From Archegozetes longisetosus (Eukaryota; Arthropoda; Arachnida; Sarcoptiformes; Trhypochthoniidae): 64,000 bases of DNA. Made by a program: the position numbers and the translations under genes. Each line of letters starts with the position of its first letter. Positions within the stretch are counted from its first letter, which is position 1. Of this stretch, positions 49,702 to 62,324 are shown piece by piece. The DNA lies in the NCBI GenBank assembly GCA_018873245.2, contig JAEMBT020000006.1, positions 1,615,855 through 1,679,854 of the forward strand. The letters run 5' to 3'. The notes beneath the pieces are model-generated. The model did not search any database, was not told the DNA's origin, and saw only the letters and a program-made list of their open reading frames with translations.

Positions 49702-50396
49702 CGATGGAACGTGCGATATCGATAATTGAAACTCTATATTCCGATAGTTTATAAAAAATGTTAGGCTCATAAGTAATACATTTATTCTATAATTGTATTA
49801 GAATAGCTACTCCATCGTTAAATTAATTAAAATTAAGGATAATTCATGTCAAAATAAGAATCATTGTTTAACATATCGCCTCCACTGGTGCACTGCAATA
49901 ATTCAAGTCTCATGCTTCAGATCCCGGTTTCGAATCCAAGGATTAACTATTTTTTAAATAAGTTTTTGTGATCAGTCAACAAATCTTATGCATACTTTTT
50001 ACAGTTTTAAAACTTGAACTTTAAATTAACTTTTATGATAGTTAAATTTTCTATTATCTAAACTAAGGTATATTTTTGACGATTTACACTACCGAATCAA
50101 AGTTCATGTTTTGAAACTGTAAAAATGTATTCAAATTTTCGCTCAATCACAAAAATGAATGAAAAAATGTTTATCTTTGGATTCGAAGCCAAGATCTGAA
50201 GCATGAGACTCCCGAACTATTGCAATAGTTAAACAACGATGCTTATATGAATTATCCTCAATTTTAATTAATTAAATTAAAGATGGAATAGTCATTCGAA
50301 TGCAATTGTAAAATAAATGTATTTCCTATGAGCTTAACATTTTTTAACAACTGTCGGAATATAGAGATTCGCTTATCAGTATCGCACGTTCCGTTG
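49702..50396. repeat. Long inverted repeat with tRNA-Met-like arms in intron 10 of copy B
   Basis: The outer ends GGAACGTGCGATA pair with TATCGCACGTTCC; the arms then run inwards through ATATTCCGA, GGCTCATAAG, the tRNA-like block and TTTTTACAGTTT, about 320 nt each. The left tRNA-like block (49878-49947) reads GCCTCC, GGTGCACTGCA (A-box-like), AGTCTCAT and GGTTTCGAATCC (B-box-like), in the order and spacing of elongator tRNA-Met(CAT) with decay. The element is best explained as two tRNA-derived SINEs head to head or as a foldback transposon. Confidence 0.65.
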
Positions 50397-50548
50397 TAAG
50401 CTCAAGATTTTATGTGCTCTTGATCTTTCATAAATGTACTAAAAATCAATTGAACTTGAGTGAAAATCAGCTTAATTTTTGTGCTGCGTTTTTATTATTC
50501 AATTTCAGCTATAGAAGTAAAATTTCAGTTTTTTATTTTGTTTATTAG

Positions 50549-50803
50549 GAAGAATTGTTGGAAGAGTCGAAAAGTGCTTTGCGGATTGTCTTATAGGCAC
50601 TGATTTCGCTGGCCGTCGAACTGATACTGGAGAAAGAGTTTTCGGCTTTTGTTGGGGTCGCGGTATTTCCACATTCGTTGATGTTAGAGAGGAATTGATA
50701 ACCAAAATACCCGAGAACTGGTCAATGGAAGAGTCTGTAACTATTATGCCAACCTATTGTACAGTTTGGTATGCTCTTATCGATAGGGCTCAACTAAACA
50801 AAA
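50549..50803 (+). pseudogene. Copy B exon 11: enoyl reductase substrate lobe, intact
   Basis: An open exon with TDFAGRRTDTGERVFGF and TVWYALIDRAQLNK, nearly identical to 21801-22055. The following intron is also almost the same in both units. Confidence 0.84.
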
Positions 50804-52400
50804 GTATGACAAAATACAATTCATTTTTCTAAAATAAAGATAATTTTAGATAATTCTGAACCAAAATATAAATTTAAACAATATAGAAAATCAACGTTAT
50901 TTTCTTAATCGATAAAAATATATTTGTTTCTAGTTTAATACAATCTTTTATCTCAAACATTTTGCGAAAACGACAAGAACTGAGGGATGAACAATAATTT
51001 ATGAATTTAATCATTGTTATTTAAACTTATGAAAAGAGATGTTAGCGATTACATGATTAAAATTTTTTTACATTTGAACAATAGGATAGATTCTTGGATA
51101 AAACGAATCGTCGCCTGAACACTATAACGTTCTAAATGCAAAAGTATATTAACGAGAAAATGCACTTTCAAGTTCGATGTTGTTACACACAAACAATGAG
51201 TTGAAGAATAATTTTCTAAAATATGTTACCAAGCAATATATGTGGGGTACTCATATTCCACTGTTCATTTTTCCTACTCTGTTTCTATCATTGATAACTC
51301 AGAACTGATTTATGCATTTAGAACTTTGTTGCACTCAAATCCCAAACTGAGTGCTATCAGGTTCTAAATGATCGAAAATCGATAAATAGTTAAATCGGAA
51401 CAGATTTTTATAGAAGAAACTTTAAGGGAAAGTAGAAATGAATTTAGAACATTTTATAAACGTCTCGACATTATTCTGTGAACAAATTTTCTTAGGTCGA
51501 GATTCGACTTGACTATTTTTACGTCTCATATCATCAGATATCTCATTAAGAAATTGTTTGAATCACTGAAAAAGTCAATTTTTATAAAGAAATGATGCAT
51601 TTAACAGCAGTTTATTAAAGAATCGAATTTATCGATATAGAAGAAACCAAAGTCACTAAATCAACTTTAAAATAATGAAATATCAGCAGAATATGATTCT
51701 CCTCATTGGACTTCTATGAAATTTAGTTTTAATAACTCAAAAGATTGTGAAAACGCCTGTTTTACAAGTATTTTGCCCATCTAACTCGAATAATTAGGCG
51801 ATTACGATCGAACCAGACATAAATTGATAAATTTGAATAGACACCAGCGTCAAGACCATGACAACGTATATGAATTCGTTAATAATTGATTTTTGCAATA
51901 AAAAGATTTAGAACCTTATAGTACTCAGGCGACGAAATAAAATTCAATTTTGTAGACTAAGAGATTTTTTGCTCCTAATACTAAGTATTTAGAATCATCG
52001 TCGTTACCAGAAAATTAGTGGGTGAATGTTTGTTCTTCCTCTGTGCCGGCTTTACAACTATTTTCAGTTGAATTTCCTGCTTTAGTAGTATCAGAAGTGT
52101 GAAGTCTTAAAATCTCAAAAAAATTTTAATAAATATAACCTCTGCCAAAATATCTTGATAACAATTACTATTGTACAATAAGATGCAAGTCTCTTAAATA
52201 TTTTTTGCACAAAATAGGAAAATGAGGTAAAATACAAAAATTTTCCTATCAGCATTTGAAAACAATTGAAATATTAAAATTCAGTTATTTTGTAGAATAA
52301 GGAATAAATTCAACATAAAATTCTATCGTGAATTTTATAGGGTTTTTGAAAAATGTTTCGAATTTTATTTAGTTTTGATTTATTTTTGTTCTATGATTAG

Positions 52401-53741
<1,341 letters not shown>

Positions 53742-53978
53742 GTAAGTAAAGTAACAAATCCTTAATTCTGAACCTTAATTATGGTTTTGTAAAGTAACAA
53801 ATGATTTCTAAACAACTCGATAAATGCATCAACTTCTAAGCGAACTAATAGTAAAATATTGGCTTCTATTCATTTTATTATCAATGAAAGTTTTAAAAAT
53901 AGCTTTCAATTCATTGAGATGAGAGTGAATTAAATGGTTCAAATGATTTGTCTTTGTCTCAGAAGTATGCTCTGAACT

Positions 53979-54679
53979 AATGATGAGCATAGGCTCGAAA
54001 TCGTGAAGCCTGAGCTTATATTTTGAGCTCCGAAACTTAGCCTGAGCCTAGAGCCTAAATTGAAACATTGATATTGTTATAAGACATAAAAAATCTTAAA
54101 CAGCATCTATTGTTAATGCTTAAAATTCGAAATAACTATGTAAGGCAAGTGGAGTTAAAACCAAATATGAATATTTGAAAAATATATTTTAATCTAAGTA
54201 ATTATCAAAAGGGTTTAAACACATGACGCTTCGAATTGCGTTATCTACCAATCGATTTCTCCTGTTAGTTATTATTATTCCTGCTTTTGAGAATGTTTGT
54301 TCACTCGGAATACTCGTAGCAGTTATGCGTTGAATATCAAAAGCGAATTTCGAAAGACAAGGATATGAAGACCACCAATCAATCGGTTCTGTTTCAGGCC
54401 CTTCTTCTGGGTTCCGAAAATATTTATCAATTTCTTAATTAGTGTTAACTTTAGGTTTCTTATATAGTATTTAATAACGCTAAGATAGTGGCTTGAGCTC
54501 TATCAATAGATTCAGTTTTATAGTATTTATTGATATGTTCATCAAATATTTCTCTGAACAACTTTTCAATATTTTTCAGGTTCGATACCCCGAGCCTAGA
54601 ACCTGAGCCTGTAGGCTCGAAAAGTCTCTCTAGCCGAGCCTAGAACTTAGGATAAGACTGAGCCTATGCTCTTCATCAA
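53979..54679. mobile_element. hAT element, 701 bp, unit B only
   Basis: TCTGAACT flanks it on both sides (53971-53978 and 54680-54687); unit A has the unoccupied site at about 25863. The ends are inverted and share GAGCATAGGCTC, with many GAGCCTA motifs inside both ends. It lies in intron 12 of synthase copy B. Confidence 0.88.
54206..54428 (-). pseudogene. hAT transposase C-terminal dimerisation domain (hATC) relic
   Basis: The minus strand reads PIDWWSSYPCLSKFAFD, then ITATSIPSEQTFSKAG and TNRRNRL...SVMCLNPF. This is the hATC signature (D-x-W-W, L-A-x-x-x-L, P-x-S-x-x-x-E-R-x-FS, N-R). The remainder of the transposase has been deleted, so the host element is non-autonomous. Confidence 0.85.
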
Positions 54680-55017
54680 TCTGAACTGTTGTTCTTTGCA
54701 TCAATGATTATACAAAACTTAATCATTTTGCTAGATAAAATAAAAGCCTCATTCCTTATCTTTAAGCCTATAAACAGGATAATTTTTGAACATGAATTGA
54801 ATAACAAAAACGTTATTAACTCTCAGAATCTTTATATTTTTAATTATAGAGCTTATCTGTTGATAAAAATTAATTCAAATTTTATAGTAATTTTCAATTA
54901 GTTCTCATTCATTTATCTTATTTAACATCAATAATGAACCTGAAAATTGAAAGTAAACAACATTCGCAAATAATAAAATTATTTATTCATCTATTAATTT
55001 AAGTTATTTTAAATCAG

Positions 55018-56348
55018 GTAAGAGCTAATAGAGAAACAAAAGCTGGTTCGTTGGAAGAGAGACTTGTTAACCAATTATGGTCTGATTTGGGTGTCGACCC
55101 CAAGACTTTGCCAAATCACACAACTATAGGAGAGCTGGGGATCGAATCTATGTTAGCGGTCGAATTACAACAAAACTTAGAACGTCAATATGGTATTAGA
55201 ATGGTTTTGAATCAGATAAAGAAAATGACTGTTGAACAGATGAAAGATTTTCAGTCTGGAAACATAGAAGAAATCAATAAAATTGCTAAGGATTTCACGA
55301 CAGCAAAAGCAAATTTGGCTAAACTTATAATACCTTCAGAAACACACACCAAACTGAATAATGCACAAAACGGAAGTCCGATCTATATTTTGCCTCCAGT
55401 CGAAGGAATATTCTCTTCTTTTGAACAGTTGGCGAAAAAAATCAATAGACCTGTAATTGGTCTCAATTGGACACGAGATATGAATGACTTGAAAAATATG
55501 AAACAAATCAGTGCTTATTTTATGGATTTGCTTAAAAAGCTATCACCAAATGGTAACTATGATATCATTGGACATTCTTTCGGTGCTTTAATAACAACAA
55601 AAATCTTTAAGAAAGCACCGATTGGCAGGGCAGTGATTATTGATTTGACATCAAATTCAATTATCAATAAGGATTCTATAACAGATGAGGAATTGTCTGA
55701 ATATATACAGAATTTTATTCGACATATCATTCCTGAAAGTTTTAGAGATAAAATCGTTAGAGATTTGAATGAAATCAAAACTGTTGACGAGAAAATAAAG
55801 AAAGTTGTAAATGAACTAAAGGAATTTGGTGGTAGGCATTTGAATGGAGGAGATATGGAAGAAATTTTCAAGAATAGTCTTGAAAGAGGAAGATTGATTT
55901 ACAATTATAGAGTTAAAATTCAGAAAAATTTCGAAACCTTTAAGAACTACACGAAGAGCATGAAAACTAATGGAAAGCTATTGATTATTAAACCACACGA
56001 AGGGCCGAATGATTCAAATATCATTAAAAGAATCAGTAAATCGTATAACTTGCAAAAAATGGTATGGAATAGAGTAAATATAGTAATAACTCTATATAGT
56101 GAACTTCTTTCTAGTGAATAGCCGTTATATTAAATGTTAATTGTCAGTTACTAGCCATCCACTATATCAAATTATTACTGTAGTTTAAAAAATTACTTCA
56201 AAATATTAATAAGTTACTGATCTTTTAAAATTGATTTTAGAATTTGGATAACAATTTGACGATAGAAATAATGAACGCAAGCCCAGATCAAGTATTATTA
56301 AAGGATATTGACAAACTTGCAGAACTTATTAATCAATACTTACCATAA
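55018..56348 (+). pseudogene. Copy B exons 13-14: acyl carrier protein and thioesterase, intact
   Basis: Exon 13 (55018-56061) is open from VRANRETKAGSLEERL through the ACP (GELGIESMLAVELQQN, phosphopantetheine Ser) to the thioesterase with LPPVEGIFSSFEQLA and the elbow YDIIGHSFGA. Exon 14 (56241-56348) ends AELINQYLP and TAA. If read through into the intron the exon 13 frame continues to 56121, but the GTATGG donor at 56062 matches copy A. Confidence 0.85.
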
Positions 56349-56731
56349 AATTTGGAATCATTAAGAATATAATCTTTAATAGACTTTATTTTCTATCAAC
56401 ATATATTATTTGAGTTTATCTTAAAATTACAAGAATTATATACTAATCAATACAAAATGCATTGGGAATGGTGTTAAGGGAAGATATATTACACAAACTT
56501 TTATATACTCAATTTTTACAATATCAATTAAAAGATTATAATATAAAAGAATATCTGAAAAATAAATGCAACTTTTTATAGATTTATCATAATTAAAGTT
56601 GTATTCAAAAAAATAAATTGTGATCAATTACTCAAAATCCAAATAATTTTCCATTTAAATGAGAATATGAAACATTCCTTCATTTAAATATCAGTTGAAG
56701 CGATCAAAATTTTTTGGTTATTTAGAATGTA
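56349..56731. other. 3' flank of synthase copy B
   Basis: AT-rich. The last bases of the integrase relic lie at about 56717-56730, cut off from the rest by the Tc1-like insertion. Confidence 0.4.
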
Positions 56732-57500
56732 GGTTGAGGATATAAATTTTGCAAAAGTAAATCCAGTTAGTAATTCATTGTTTTACTCATAATAGTCAAA
56801 CCAAATAAATATTATTTTAGAAAAATAAAAGTATTTTTATATTTATTTGTCGATGAACTGAATTGGTGTCATTTTCAGCAACCTTAAGAACTTTAGTTCT
56901 CAGTTCCACAAAAAGGCACTGGAAATAACTTTGGTTGAAAGTTTTGAGTTTAAGATTGGCTCTTTAAATTAGTTGCTCAACCACACTTGCTGTCCATCTA
57001 CTTGCATAAACCCTACTATTGATTTCAGTCCAAAGTTCATCTATAGACGGAACCGAAAGAGGATTTTCGTTGCGCTGCATATATCGCATATAAAGCTTAC
57101 CGTAAACTTTAATGGTCTCGAGCATTATGAGTTGATGCCAAGTCGGACCAGAATATAAAACTCTAGCCACAATGGAATTTACGGCTAAATGACATCAACT
57201 TCTCCGTAATACACTCAGTTTTATACACTTTTGCGTTAATATCGCTCCGCGATCTCAAAAAATGCACCAGAACGGTCCTTCCGATCAATTTCTAATATAG
57301 AATTTTCCAATCATTTCTCGGTGTTTATTATTGACTTAAACTATCCATACTTTGCATTATTAATTTTTGCATAAAATATTTCGTACTAATCAAAAGTAGA
57401 GATTATTGGCTTTATATTGGTGTACAGAAAACTATATGAAGGATTCGGTAACAAGAGATACTATCGCATGAACTTTTGCAATATTTTAATCCTCATCCGA
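56732..57500. mobile_element. Tc1/mariner-like element, 769 bp, unit B only
   Basis: It is flanked by TA on both sides (56730-56731 and 57501-57502); unit A shows a single TA at the site (about 27873). The termini are imperfect inverted repeats (GGTTGAGGAT...TTTTGCAAAAG and complement of GGATGAGGAT...TTGCAAAAG). The minus strand 56964-57170 encodes SVPSIDELWTEINSRVYASR, like the C-terminal end of Tc1 transposases. The catalytic core is missing. Confidence 0.72.
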
Positions 57501-57502
57501 TA

Positions 57503-58110
57503 ATAGTTTATTGTGTCGATTATCTTAATAAAAGTTGTTCGGCCTCTTGTAATGTTGAAGGCTTGACAATTGCAGGCATAACTTCTAATAAATCTTCGCA
57601 ATAGATTTCTTTGAAAGCATTAATAGTTTGCATATCAATTGGTAAACCATACTTTTCACCACCAAAACGATTGGGTTTTGTAAAAGGATCTCAGCGTTTA
57701 GCAAAAACGCTTTCATTCTCTGCTTTCTAATCGAGTGTAGAATCCACTTTTTAGATGTTCAAGTCTTCTTGGATCGGATCTATGAAACAACACCTGATAT
57801 AATCAAGGTGAATAGGATTAGAATTATCAGATGCTTGTCCATCTATCATGTCCTTAAATAAATTCATCCAAAATTGAGCAGTCTTTCCTAACGTGAGCCC
57901 AGAATCTTTCAATTCTTTGATTTGATGTACTTTTGCCGTACATAAAACTATTTTCTCCTCCTAAAGTATCAAAATGATTCTCACATAAAAAACGGTTGAA
58001 TACTATTGATAAAAGAATTTTCTGTTCCGCCATCTAATCTAATAATTTTAAGTATCACATTTTCATCAACCCAAAGAATTGAGATAAAAATTGGCGATCA
58101 CTTCTATTTA
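57503..58110 (-). pseudogene. Integrase-core domain gene relic (unit B)
   Basis: The partner of 27864-28535. Minus-strand blocks: GGTENSFINSIQ, then GKSTSNQRIERFWAHVRK, FWMNLFKDMIDGQASDNSN and LDYIRCCFIDPIQEDLN. The middle is better preserved than in unit A, but frames still shift and the C-terminal end has been split off by the Tc1-like element. Confidence 0.72.
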
Positions 58111-59228
58111 GAGAAGCAAACCTATTATTTAAAATATGTTTATAAGTCAATAATAAGTCTTTCACATTTCGTTGGGTAAAATTTTCAAGATATTTTAGAT
58201 TTTACTTTTAGATAATTGATTGACAAATTATTCAAGACTTAGAATCACGTTTAAATATAATGTTAAGTATCTGAATATTTTCGATTAACAAATCGTACTA
58301 TTTTATAGAAAATTTACTCATTGAATTACGATCTTTTAACAAATAGTAAGAGGTCACTACCAATTTTAGTATTTGCGATTTGAAGGTAAAAACTTCCGTA
58401 TTATAGCTTACAATCAAATTTAGAGATTTTAGATTAAAACATAGTATTTATTATAATTTACAGAAGTTTGTATCAATTTTTTTTCATTCATAATCATTTG
58501 ATTTAAAAATTATTCAGTTAGTACTACCTTTAGAGTATCATTTATCATTTATTTCTGTAAAGTTTTAAAACAAAATATTGGTTAATAAATATTGGTTGAT
58601 ATTGTTCTGTAAATATTAGGAAAATACTATTTCCTAAAAGTGATTCTGTAATAAATTCTTTCTCTTTTAAGTATTCAGTTACTTCATCCGGCAATCTTAT
58701 TGCGAATCAAACAATTATTTTTGTATTCTATCAATAGTTTGCTTAATGTGAATCAATTTTTAAAATCATTCAATTTTAATATTTAATCAGTCAAAGTATT
58801 TATAAAATACAAAATCTTCGCTTCTGTATGACAGAACACTATCGCTCATATTATTTTCAAAAAATATGCCAAATAAGCACTCATTTTTGAGGTTATGTTA
58901 GGTGATAATCAGTTTATAGAATTTGGGAATTAAATAAAAGTCAAGATTAAAAACTAGAGATAAAGACTCAGAAAACTGCTAACAGCTTTTTGTTACAAAA
59001 ATAATATTGTAAAATAATTAAAATTTAAAAATTACCATTCTCTATTAAGATATCGTTGTGTTTGATCAAAGTATTAAATTTAAATATAATACTCTAAACA
59101 TTTATAGATAGATTCTTTCAATAAATTCATTTTATTAAATAGAATCACTTTTTAAACCATAGACGAGGTAGTATTTGACAGCTTCTTATTATTGAGTTTA
59201 CATCAGGATTCAATAATTGTTTTAGTAA
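58111..59228. other. No gene recognised
   Basis: The right end of the duplication (to about 58588), then unique AT-rich DNA. No coding or structured feature seen. Confidence 0.4.
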
Positions 59229-60026
59229 AATAAATCAATTTTCGTTATTTTTCAAATTTTCGTTATTTTTCAAATTTTCAGGTAATTTCCAATTTTCATT
59301 ATACACATCACTTTTCAATTTCTTTAATTCCTCACAAGTTCTCAGTTCGGGACCCTAACCAAATGCAAATTCAAGAGAAATCATTGTATATAAAAGTATA
59401 CCTAAACTAAAACAATCAGATATTAATGGATTGTAAGCTTCTAATTGAGATAAGGATTCAGGTGATCCATATTCCAAAGTACCGCACAATGACCTCGACT
59501 TTAACATCTGACCATTTGAATCAATTGAAATTCGAGCATAACTGAAATCTGATAACTTTGCGATATTATTATGTATGAGCACATTATCTGATTTTATATT
59601 TCTGTATGAGATACCTCTCGAATGAAGATAATCAACTGCTGACACTATCTGTGAGAACCACTTCTTAACTCTATTGTCTCCTAAATGTTTTGCCTCTTCC
59701 ATAATTCAGATGAGATGACCTCTATCTGCATAATCAGTAACTATGAAAACATATTTGCTTTGGTGTTCTATAACACGATGTATTTTAATAATGTTTTGAT
59801 GACAAATACTCTGAGATATACTGATTTCTCGTGACAAATATTTTTGTCTAACGAGATCTGTTTGTTTTACTAATTGTATGACTTTGATGGCCAACATTTG
59901 ATTATTATTAGACTTAGCCTTATATACAGTAGAAGTACTGCCTCTATTGATATAATGTTCGATAGTATAACCTTTCTGTTGCAGAAGTTCCTTTATCTCT
60001 TCTGATAATTTGGCTTTTTGTACCAT
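59229..60026 (-). pseudogene. Testis-specific-serine-kinase-like gene with in-frame stops
   Basis: Starting at 60026 the minus strand encodes a Ser/Thr kinase fold: YTIEHYINRGSTSTVYKA (glycine loop), LAIKVI (ATP-binding Lys), FIVTDYADRGHLI, a TGA at 59706, then HSRGISYRNIKSDNVLIH, LSDFSYARI, CGTLEYGSPES and ISDCFSLGILLYTM, then a TAG at 59355. The same frame continues to about 59229, ending in two NLKNNEN repeats from an 18-bp DNA repeat. The catalytic-loop HRD reads YRN and DFG reads DFS, so phosphotransfer is doubtful even apart from the stops. TSSK-type kinases are often intronless and expressed in sperm cells. It is a pseudogene, a pseudokinase, or a readthrough gene. Confidence 0.7.
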
Positions 60027-60721
60027 TTTATAATTAACCCAAATGTGACTTTAAATTCATTAAGAATCTTTGAAGAGTTTCAATACTAACATTGTTGATG
60101 AAATTCATAAATGCATTGTTTTTCAAATATTTACACCAATCGAATTTTGAATTAGCTTTTTATTTGCTTTTGCACCACTTATGCACTAGATAATACAATG
60201 TTTTGTTAGAACAAAGTAAATTTCTCATCAAATAAGTCTTATTTTGATTTATTCTTCAACTGTGTCTATATTGTTACACATATCACTCGCATCCAAATTA
60301 TACTTTAGCAATACTGATGGAGACCGATCTGACCTCGATTTAAACTTATAAACTATGACTATTGGGCGTCATCTTTAACAATACAGCAACTATTTGGCAG
60401 AATATCCTCAAAATACTAAATTACACAACAAAATGGGCTAATTATTAAATCAATTAAACTTTACTCACTGTTTGTACAAATAAGACAATTTTTAAATTCA
60501 AAAAATATTCGCATTTCATATTAATTATTAGAGTGCAATAATTTTTCTAAACCTGCGCTCAAAGTTTATATTCAAAAATGAACACAACTCACAAACGAAA
60601 GTTCAAATTAATAAAGTACAGATTCTCCAAAATACAACTAAACTCAAAGTTTGAAATGTGTAAAAGAAAAGTCAACTTTTTAATCATAATGTTTGAGATA
60701 AAAACAAAAGTAGTATTTAAA
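60027..60721. other. No gene recognised
   Basis: Intergenic DNA upstream of the kinase-like gene. No clear promoter motif seen. Confidence 0.4.
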
Positions 60722-60883
60722 ATGGTGTTCTCAATAAAGCAAAGAGTTTTTATTTATAAAACTTATTTGTCAAATAAGTCTTATGATCGAACTAGAGAAG
60801 AACCTGCTGATAAATTTGGTAAAATAGGATCAACAAGTGCGACTATAATTGGCATTAATAGCATTAATAAGCATATGTCGTAG
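60722..60883 (+). pseudogene. Transposase N-terminal helix-turn-helix relic
   Basis: The peptide starts MVFSIKQRVFIYKTYLSNKS and continues SYDRTRE...DKFGKIGSTSATI. This resembles the N-terminal segment of mariner/IS630-like proteins (DUF4817-type: F-S-x-x-Q-R-V-F-I-x-x-T-Y) that precedes a DNA-binding domain. The open frame extends upstream to 60578, but that part has no family character. Only a fragment is left. Confidence 0.5.
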
Positions 60884-61131
60884 AGAACATTTCTAAACAC
60901 TATTTTTTTAAACTACATTAGATCAATAAAAGTTCATTTTGATAGATCAAGTTTTCAGTATATGAGTAATTGATATTACTTGCGATCAAAATATCAAATT
61001 GTAAAAGCCTTTAACTGCTTCATCTGAGTTTAGTTTTATTTTGGACGATCTGTATAAATGTATACTAGATAATCATACTAATAGATATATTATAGCACAG
61101 CTAATATAATCACAGCTAAAACCTTCGTTAA
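60884..61131. other. 3' flank of the nitroreductase gene
   Basis: Short AT-rich gap; no feature beyond AT-rich sequence downstream of the convergent nitroreductase stop. Confidence 0.35.
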
Positions 61132-61731
61132 TTAATCTTTATTAACAAACTCTCCTTCAGAAATAAAGCTCTCAATTGGCTTTCTTTGTGTGACCTTTTC
61201 ATCCATTTTCCGGTCTGCTTTGGCTGGTCTTTTGCCAATCGCCATCATAGCGTCGACATTATGAGTTTCACGCGGAATCTTAAGAACTTCATAACTCTTA
61301 TCATAGTCAAAGCCTCCCATGCCGTGAACAACAAGGCCTCGAGCCGTTCCTTCCAAAGCCATTGACATCCAGGCAGAGCCCGCATCATAACTATGACTCG
61401 GTATAAAAGTTTCCTCTCCTTTATAATTGAAATACTTGCACGAGAGCACGACCACTAGAACGGCTGCGTTTTCGCACCACTTCTGGTTCAGAGGGTGCAA
61501 CAGATCCATGAATTTTTGCCAGTTGTCTGTATTACGTTTCGCGTAAACGAATCTCCACTCCTGAAGATTGTAATGCGATGGCGCCCAACGAGCGGCCTCG
61601 AAGAGTGTCATCAATTCTGTATCTGTTATCTCTTCGCCTGTCATTTCTCGTGGAGATGTTCGGCTTAGAAGCATAGGATGTATTGGGTATTGAGGACTGC
61701 GAGCCTTAGGATTCATCAAAAAATTGCTCAT
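61132..61731 (-). CDS. FMN-dependent nitroreductase family protein, bacterial type
   Basis: An intact 199-residue, intron-free frame of the usual length for the family. Recognisable parts: SRTSPREMTGEEITDTELM (phosphate-binding SRRSPR-type start), FEAARWAPSHYNLQEWRFVY, NAAVLVVVLSCKYF, SYDAGSAWMSMALEGTARGL, VHGMGGFDYDKS and MMAIGKRP. These fit bacterial nitroreductase-like flavoproteins that bind FMN as dimers and use NAD(P)H to reduce nitro or quinone compounds; the natural substrate is unknown. Base composition is visibly richer in G and C than both flanks, and no eukaryotic splice sites interrupt it. An overlapping 49-codon signal-peptide ORF precedes it. Horizontal transfer from bacteria is the best explanation; assembly contamination is possible but less likely with AT-rich flanks on both sides. 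Confidence 0.9.
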   Translation of the reverse strand: MSNFLMNPKARSPQYPIHPMLLSRTSPREMTGEEITDTELMTLFEAARWAPSHYNLQEWRFVYAKRNTDNWQKFMDLLHPLNQKWCENAAVLVVVLSCKYFNYKGEETFIPSHSYDAGSAWMSMALEGTARGLVVHGMGGFDYDKSYEVLKIPRETHNVDAMMAIGKRPAKADRKMDEKVTQRKPIESFISEGEFVNKD

Positions 61732-61877
61732 TCTGAAATTTTTGAATCTTGTCTTGTTTTACTTACTGCTATGGCATCGCTATCGTAACTATAAGATGAT
61801 TCACTCATTGTTTTAGCCCAACTTGGATTGTTAGCTATCAGTACAAGTATTGCGTTAAATGATAATAAAAACTTCAT
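61728..61877 (-). CDS. Short ORF with signal peptide, overlapping the nitroreductase start
   Basis: 49 codons: MKFLLSFNAILVLIANNPSWA, with a charged start, hydrophobic core and SWA cleavage-like end, then KTMSESSYSYDSDAIAV. Its TGA overlaps the nitroreductase ATG as ATGA. A perfect GTAAGT and a TTTCAG 34 nt apart lie near its end (61766-61733), but splicing them does not bring the two frames together. It could be an uORF, a leader exon whose joining I cannot see, or an N-terminal secretion signal separated by one frameshift. Confidence 0.4.
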   Translation of the reverse strand: MKFLLSFNAILVLIANNPSWAKTMSESSYSYDSDAIAVSKTRQDSKISE

Positions 61878-62324
61878 TTTTTAAAATTCTTTACAAAATA
61901 TAAATTTCAAATTGAATCTTATTTTATATGATGTGCCAATATGTATACTTTATACGATAAACATACTAATTAGACGCAATATTGAATAGTTACATGTAGC
62001 TTCTCTACAGTTTCAAGTGTTGCATCAAAAGGAACTACAAGTTTTCTAAGTTAACACGAACTTTAAACAATTTTATTGCACAACTAACTACTCTTAACAA
62101 CTGTGGAGTACTATTATTTGTTCAATTTTTAAGCTTATGCTTTCTATACTTGAAGTTCTGAAAGAACTCTAACAAGTCTCCAATTATCAGAGAGAGGCAA
62201 TAAATAACTTGGAGAATAACACATTGTTAAAAGCTATTGAGTAATCAAATACTAATGTATATAATTATCAAACTATTTAACAATTATTTTTAAGCATCAA
62301 ATAATCTTCGAACTTATAAGCTGC
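61878..62324. other. No gene recognised
   Basis: Upstream flank of the nitroreductase locus; AT-rich. No convincing TATA-initiator pair could be fixed. Confidence 0.35.

Noticed and set aside
49878..49947. Functional tRNA-Met gene
   Set aside because: The A- and B-box-like blocks and CAT region are in order, but the stems do not pair convincingly and the sequence is embedded in an inverted repeat; a tRNA-derived repeat is more likely.
54689..54901. ORF of 70 codons in intron 12 of copy B
   Set aside because: The corresponding sequence in unit A is not open and the peptide is low-complexity Ile/Asn/Leu.
56964..57158. Plus-strand ORF of 61 codons at 56973-57158
   Set aside because: Antisense to the Tc1 transposase fragment, which has the recognisable motif.
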